Below are positions 59,754 through 64,000 of a DNA stretch of 64,000 bases, one piece after another; position 1 is the first letter of the stretch; the number at the start of each line of letters is the position of its first letter. Under the pieces are notes generated by a model. The model was not told the origin of the DNA. It did not search any database and worked only from the letters and a program-made list of their open reading frames with translations. Origin of the DNA: a bacterium. GTDB lineage: Bacteria > Bacillota > Clostridia > Lachnospirales > Lachnospiraceae. The translations under genes and the position numbers were made by a program. The stretch is from assembly GCA_023664305.1 (NCBI GenBank), contig JAMPFT010000008.1, positions 25,234-89,233 on the forward strand. Direction: 5' to 3'.

Positions 59754-60574
59754 CCAATAACTCCCACCTTTCTTGGGACTCTATATTTCATTGAAATAGT
59801 GATATCCATATTTGAAACATACTCATTTTTGTCAGGAACCAATCTGATCCATTTAAGATTAAAGTCATCCAGTAATAAATCATGTAAGAGATTGGATGAT
59901 ATAAGTTGATGTTGTGAATCAATTGTTATTTGCTCATTTTGTTTTACATTTTCGATTTCAGAAATATATTCATTATCGCTCTTATTTGTTAAGGAAATTG
60001 TGCCAGTAGAAGATGAGATTATAGAAACGAGGGGATAAACATAATTGCGTAGATCGTCTGTATTATTAAAAATATAGAATGGATGATTTGCTGTAGCATG
60101 AATTGTTATATTTTGTTCTGTAGACCATGCATAAAAGGAGTCACACTCAAATTCAAAAATTAGCCCAGCTATACGATTGCCAACACGATTATATGAGACA
60201 CCCTTAACTTTTGTTCTATACCATAAGTCTTCTTCTGAGTCGTATGTTACGATTTTCGTCCATTGATAGCCTTTTTTACCAGTCAATTCCCGCAACAGCC
60301 ATCTGCAGTCCTTTTCTGTAAAGAACATATCATTCTGAAAAATACAAGGATCTCTTATTAAAGTAATTTGTAGATTTAATTTATCAGTATATTTGTCTCC
60401 AAGATAAACGGGGATAGGATAGCCGCCTATAAATTCCTCTGATGTATTTACGGTCATTCCAATGTCATCCGCTGATGTACCTCCGTAAGAAAATGATGCA
60501 ATTATAAGTCCATAATCAGATGCTCTGAAATTATCCCAAATAAAATCTTTGCTAAATATTTCTATCTTTATCAC
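59750..60574 (-). CDS. Distal tail protein (Dit-like)
   Basis: A ~274-residue phage tail protein of the Dit type, which joins the tail tube to the baseplate. The N-terminus has FIWDNFRASDYGLIIASF; then YPIPVYLGDKYTDKLNLQITL and the C-terminal galectin-like region (FYAWSTEQNITIHATANHPF). The start is uncertain: a GTG at 60574 gives the usual N-terminus, while a TTG at 60613 extends it. It sits between the tape measure and spike genes, as in most siphoviruses, but here a 290-bp element intervenes. Confidence 0.78.
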   Translation of the reverse strand: MIKIEIFSKDFIWDNFRASDYGLIIASFSYGGTSADDIGMTVNTSEEFIGGYPIPVYLGDKYTDKLNLQITLIRDPCIFQNDMFFTEKDCRWLLRELTGKKGYQWTKIVTYDSEEDLWYRTKVKGVSYNRVGNRIAGLIFEFECDSFYAWSTEQNITIHATANHPFYIFNNTDDLRNYVYPLVSIISSSTGTISLTNKSDNEYISEIENVKQNEQITIDSQHQLISSNLLHDLLLDDFNLKWIRLVPDKNEYVSNMDITISMKYRVPRKVGVIG

Positions 60575-60722
60575 CTGCTTTCTGAAATACTGAAATAAAA
60601 ATATATTTGCCAATAATTGTATAAACTGTTATAATAAATTTGCGTCCCAAAACGGATCAGCGGTTCGTCTCTTGCCATATGATTACATATGAGAACTTCC
60701 GGAATCAACAGGAGGTGATTCA

Positions 60723-60877
60723 ATGGAAAATATACAAGAGGAAATTTCTTTGAGATGTTGGAAACGATTCTTAAGGTTGCCGGAATGATCGTTACTGCAA
60801 TCAGTACGATCGTGAAAGCAATCGACATGATCAATCAATTCAGACATCAAAAAAGCAACCGCACCGACCAAAGCTAG
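60723..60877 (+). CDS. Small hydrophobic toxin-like or holin-like peptide
   Basis: AGGAGGTGATTCA stands before an ATG at 60723 that opens a 21-codon frame. An overlapping frame from ATG 60755 encodes a 40-residue amphipathic hydrophobic peptide (MLETILKVAGMIVTAISTIV, then KAIDMINQFRHQKS). One more T in the run near 60748 would join them into a 51-residue protein MENIQEEISFEMLETIL…, so either a deletion or coupling of a leader peptide is likely. Size, hydrophobic core and polar tail resemble Fst/TxpA-like toxins or tiny holins. An antisense RNA was not identified. Confidence 0.45.
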
Positions 60878-60889
60878 GTTGCTTTTTTG
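60849..60889 (+). terminator. Terminator of the small peptide gene
   Basis: A perfect 12-bp stem (AAAAAAGCAACC with GGTTGCTTTTTT) overlapping the end of the ORF. Confidence 0.88.
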
Positions 60890-61080
60890 ATAAAGTTACT
60901 ATAGTTGAGGCGAACCGTTGTCTTACGGGACGCTTTAAAATTATTATAACCCTCTGCAAAGAGGAAATCAACAAAAATTTCTATATTAAGATATAAACTT
61001 CAGCATAAACCTTTACATAATAGAAAAACCCTTACAAAATACAACCATACCTATATTTCAAAGTATGGTTGTCAAGTCAA

Positions 61081-62904
61081 TTATGCCCCATATGTTACCC
61101 CATCGTTAATTCTTTTAATGAGTTTATCAACAGCATTATTTGCAATAGTTTCCATCTGCTTAATATTGGATTTGTCTACACTGCCTTGAACATTTACCAG
61201 ATTACCAATTGTAACTGGGGTAAGTGTTTTTGCAGACTTTCCGGATACGATGTCTGGTATTTTGGTCATCTTTAGTAAATCCGCCATTAGCGTATCTGAT
61301 ATTTGTTTGCTAATCAGAGAATCATTAGGATTAATTTTCGCCCATTCGAAAATATTGTCTGTCTGTGCTTTGGTTAGAATCTGCGTACCCTCATTCGCAA
61401 TAGTATATTTACCGCTGGAAAGTTTGGGAAACTTCAACTCATAACCTTTTTCGTCTGTAACGATAAGATTTCCCTTAGAAGACCGAGTACCAGTTGCATA
61501 ATTCATCATTGTGTATGAAAGTGCCTTAGATCCGATCCCGCCACCGCCACCGCTTGAATAGTTCTTTGTAACTGTTGTAGAAGTTGTCTGAATATCGCCT
61601 AATTTTTTAACAGATTCATTAGCGGCATCTGCTGATGCTTTAATGCTATTGATAGCCGAGGTGATTTTACTTACATCGTACCCTCGTTCCAGCGTATTAA
61701 TTAGACTGTCACGCAGTGATTGCGTCATGTAAGCTAAATTGGACTCCGCATAATAAGAAGTCGTCAATTCATTTACAAGGTTATCCGCTTTTGTGGAGAA
61801 CATACATGCGAGTGAATCAGCGGTAGTATTTGCTTTTGCCTGCAGATTCTTTACTTCGTTTTCAACGCCCTTGACATTGCCGATAAAGGCAGATGTTTTC
61901 TGGGATAGCACTTCACCGTAACCTGCAATGGCATTTTCGCCAGATTGCCAAGATGAGATTAGTGTATTCGACACGGTAATTCCGTGCTCAGCGGCTATGG
62001 TTGCGATTTCCTGACCAACAAGAGAAGCATTGTCCTTTACAGTGGTTAAGGAGTCAGAAATAATTTTCTCGCGGTCATTTAAGGATTCGCGCAATGCATC
62101 AATTTCGGCATTACGTTCTTCTTCGTACTGTTCAAACTGTTTGTTGAGAGCATCTTCCTGTGTTTCGATGGAATGGTTATATTCGGTTTCCTCTAAATCC
62201 TTTTTAGCATCGGATAATTTCTGTTCAAACTTCTTGCGTTTCGCAGTAGTACTGGCTGACGTATCATTAGTCATTTCGGCAATCTGACGTTCCAGATCGG
62301 TTATTGATTTTGTTTTCTCGGCAATGCTGTTTTCATACTCATGAAGATCTTTTGACGCCTTTAAGGCATCAATCTGTGCATTTGTCAATTCTTCATAAGC
62401 GTCAATCTCTTTCTCGATGCCTTTGATCTGATTTTCTACTCTGGTCTCATTTAAATCCATGATAGAATCTTTTGTCGCTTCAGCTGCATCTACGGCATTC
62501 CATTGCGCAGAATTTAATTCCGCTAACTGATCTGCATACTCGGTAGCAGAGTACTTACCCGCGAGATACTGCTTATTCAGTTCGTCAAGTTCATCATTAT
62601 ATTGCTGTACCTGGTACTGTGCTAATTCATATTGCTGTGAAAGAAGTCCCAGCTGGGCGATTGCCTCTTTAGACCAGATTCCTTTTTCGTCCGACACTTC
62701 AAATTCATCGAATAGACCTATGATATTTGAGATCTCAGAATCAAGGTTAGAAAATTGTTCTTGAATTCTATCAAAAACTTCTGTGTGGAGGTTGAGAATT
62801 TCGTTGTCAAATTCCTCGATGGATTTTTTGCAGTCAAGAATACTGCCATCCACATCAGAAAGAGCATCTACCATCTCAAGCCATTCCTCTGTTCCGGATT
62901 TTCA
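61081..62904 (-). CDS. Tail tape measure protein, C-terminal exon
   Basis: A ~600-codon segment encoding the C-terminal part of a tail tape measure protein, which sets tail length. It opens GTEEWLEMVDALSDVDGSIL just before the ATG at 62874, so the ATG is probably not the true start: homologous sequence runs upstream to the intron border at about 62902. Long coiled coils follow (RVENQIKGIEKEIDAYEELT, TDLERQIAEM, KRKKFEQKLSDAKKDLEE), then a glycine-rich turn and a C-terminal domain (ITDEKGYELKFPKLSS-like). The N-terminal exon is not in the window. Confidence 0.8.
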
Positions 62905-63125
62905 TTCTGTTACTTTCGGTTATAAAACCTACTGACCATATGAATATATGGCGACCAGGCATTTCTACCTGATTCTCACATTTTTATGATTTGGGATTAT
63001 TGTGTGAGATCGGACTATATATACATCCTGCAAAAGAGTAGGAGCGTAACTTCACGATGCATATTACTATGCAACGCCTGTAGTCTCTACGGTTACTGAT
63101 TTTAGATTTTTATATAGCATAAATA
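62905..63125 (-). ncRNA. Group I intron, 3' catalytic half
   Basis: On the minus strand GTAGAGACTACAGG is followed ~65 nt later by ATATAGTCCG. AGACTA (63081-63086) pairs with TAGTCC (63012-63017) as the P7 helix that binds guanosine. P9-like hairpins follow: CTCACA/TGTGAG, CAGG/CCTG and CCATAT/ATATGG. The intron then ends with ...GAATG next to in-frame tape-measure codons, fitting a 3' splice site after a G. The 5' half (P1-P6) is not recognised; the region beyond 63130 holds ORFs and then a transposase remnant. Confidence 0.72.
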
Positions 63126-63129
63126 CAGA

Positions 63130-63324
63130 CTACATGAAAGATTTATTCTTCTTGCCTGTAAAATATTTTTTAATAAACTCCTCATTTGGTTTTAGTTTGT
63201 TTTCTTTAATTTTGGTTATATGCGTTGCATTTTCTGGTTTGATATATGTATTGATAAAGTTTACATTTCCAGTTTCAGATGTTTTATATGTGTGTGAATT
63301 ATTTATTCCCAATTTATTTCCCAT
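63130..63324 (-). CDS. Small ORF upstream of the intron core
   Basis: A 64-codon ORF, basic and Asn/Lys-rich (HTYKTSETGNVNFINTYIKP … KKYFTGKKNKSFM). Its ATG overlaps the end of the preceding ORF by 22 bp, suggesting coupling. It ends 5 bp before the group I core. No endonuclease motif is visible. It may be carried in an intron loop or be a remnant. Confidence 0.4.
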   Translation of the reverse strand: MGNKLGINNSHTYKTSETGNVNFINTYIKPENATHITKIKENKLKPNEEFIKKYFTGKKNKSFM

Positions 63325-63761
63325 GTTTCTACATACTCCTTTGTGATTTTCGGCTCAGTAAGTTGTAAAATTTCAATCACTTTTAATTTTGTTTTTGTTT
63401 CGTTTTCACAATTCCAAAAATGATGTACCAATTCTTCTGTAAATACAAATGCAACTTGGTCTGCACCTCTTAATTTTCTTATTTCCCTCATATTATAAAC
63501 AGCTATTCTTGCATATTTGCCTTGCCCTATAGTTTTAGGTATAAATCCAAAGGATCCATCAGCTGAAAATACAACAATTAAATCGAACATACCATTCAAC
63601 AGTCCATCTTTTTTCAATATTTCAGCAATATCTTTTAAGCAAATATCAAATATTTGTAATTCAATAGTTTCAAGCGGAGTTGATCCAACAAAAGTAATTT
63701 TATTAGATAGTTCTGATGGTAAATTTGGTATCCTAGTTGTTACATAATTTACTAATTGCAT
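63303..63761 (-). CDS. Unrecognised protein upstream of the intron core
   Basis: A ~152-residue protein with its ATG at 63761 behind GGAGGGCGAAT. It alternates strands and helices (FDLIVVFSADGSFGFIPKTI, ARIAVYNMREIRKLRGADQV). A segment FTEELVHHFWN has the look of a zinc-binding E-x-x-H-H site; this is only an impression. It lies either in a loop of the group I intron or between intron and transposase remnant. It is not a LAGLIDADG, GIY-YIG or HNH homing endonuclease by its visible motifs. Confidence 0.5.
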   Translation of the reverse strand: MQLVNYVTTRIPNLPSELSNKITFVGSTPLETIELQIFDICLKDIAEILKKDGLLNGMFDLIVVFSADGSFGFIPKTIGQGKYARIAVYNMREIRKLRGADQVAFVFTEELVHHFWNCENETKTKLKVIEILQLTEPKITKEYVETWEINWE

Positions 63762-63848
63762 ATTCGCCCTCCAATTATTAATATATCTCATTATATACTA
63801 ACCGGACGTTTGACACCCAAAATCCTTAGCCGTTTTTTGCATCAAATG

Positions 63849-64000
63849 AATATGACGGTTTTATATCGTTGAAACAAACCTTGATGATGAAGTCTCTGAT
63901 ATTCTTGAGATCAACCGCGGGAAATGGGAAATCGAAGAATCCTTTCGTATCATGAAGGATGAATTTCTGGCAAGACCGGCATATCTGAGCCGGGGAGACC
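63849..64000 (+). pseudogene. IS1634/IS4-family transposase fragment
   Basis: The right edge encodes part of a DDE transposase of the IS1634 (IS4-like) group. EINRGKWEIEESFRIMKDEF with the catalytic Glu, and RPAYLSRGD, are family hallmarks. The upstream piece EYDGF is in another frame; one extra T at 63861-63864 would restore EYDGFYIVETNLDDEVSDIL. The fragment starts abruptly near 63849 and runs off the window. Whether the copy beyond is complete cannot be seen. Confidence 0.72.

Larger units (their letters stand above)
60642..60933. mobile_element. Small element with terminal inverted repeats and a hydrophobic peptide gene
   Basis: The ends are imperfect inverted repeats: GCGTCCC…CGGTTCGTCTC at 60642-60671 and its counterpart GAGGCGAACCG…GGGACGC at 60907-60933. 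Inside lie a perfect ribosome site, a short hydrophobic ORF and a terminator, all on the plus strand, opposite to the phage late genes. It could be a type I toxin cassette or a miniature mobile element. No transposase is present. Confidence 0.5.

Noticed and set aside
60571-60834. 87-codon minus-strand ORF antisense to the small peptide gene
   Set aside because: It has no ribosome site and is explained by the opposite-strand unit with its own terminator.

Overview
The window looks like a chromosome segment of an anaerobic, gut-type Firmicute, most likely Lachnospiraceae. This is an inference from protein families (Rpn nucleases, DUF1653, DUF2974, YfhO, two-permease sugar ABC importers without their own ATPase), strong GGAGG ribosome sites and a fairly GC-rich backbone. 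No 16S gene is present to confirm it. A clearly AT-richer prophage occupies about 47.8-64 kb.

Layout. 0-4.4 kb is decayed accessory DNA: a frameshifted type I restriction HsdR tail, an opposing HsdS fragment, an Rpn nuclease, and a phd-doc toxin-antitoxin pair lying between two identical 199-bp copies of a gene 3' end. 4.6-10.7 kb holds housekeeping and envelope genes, including an SfsA-MutY fusion. 11.9-15.7 kb is a rhamnose operon (rhaB-rhaA-rhaD). 15.8-25 kb carries citrate synthase, a DUF2974 hydrolase, a C26 amidase, a YfhO protein with an overlapping acetyltransferase, a soluble zinc-type chemoreceptor and a second Rpn nuclease. 25-31 kb has a sugar ABC importer behind a cre-like site and a rhamnogalacturonan-acetylesterase-like gene. 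32-39 kb contains purC and mazG between unusual tandem repeats, then a five-gene uronate operon (kduI, kduD, RpiB/DhuI-like isomerase, eda-VOC fusion, kdgK). 39.7-47.7 kb has a tRNA-Leu, a DUF1854 gene between two zinc-ribbon ABC half-transporters, and a macro-domain/VWA pair.

The rhamnose operon, acetylesterase, oligosaccharide importer and kdu/eda/kdgK operon together describe catabolism of pectin, especially rhamnogalacturonan I: deacetylation and import, rhamnose via rhamnulose-1-phosphate, and unsaturated galacturonate via 2-keto-3-deoxygluconate and KDPG.

The prophage starts at a tRNA 3'-end remnant (47.78 kb). Its late genes run leftward: tape measure (interrupted by a group I intron), distal tail protein, tail/spike protein, BppU-type baseplate protein and small tail proteins. 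They end in a locus that reads as a tyrosine-recombinase shufflon. Four copies of a 14-bp core, alternating in orientation (48.17, 50.16, 52.92, 54.45 kb), bound two tail-to-tail pairs of alternative receptor-binding cassettes around a XerC/D-like recombinase gene. One copy lies in frame inside the expressed tail gene. Each of the other three is followed by an open C-terminal segment in the same frame and then an adhesin-like gene with its own ribosome site. Inversions between sites should therefore swap both the C-terminus of the tail protein and the adhesin expressed behind it. This is the most notable system in the window.
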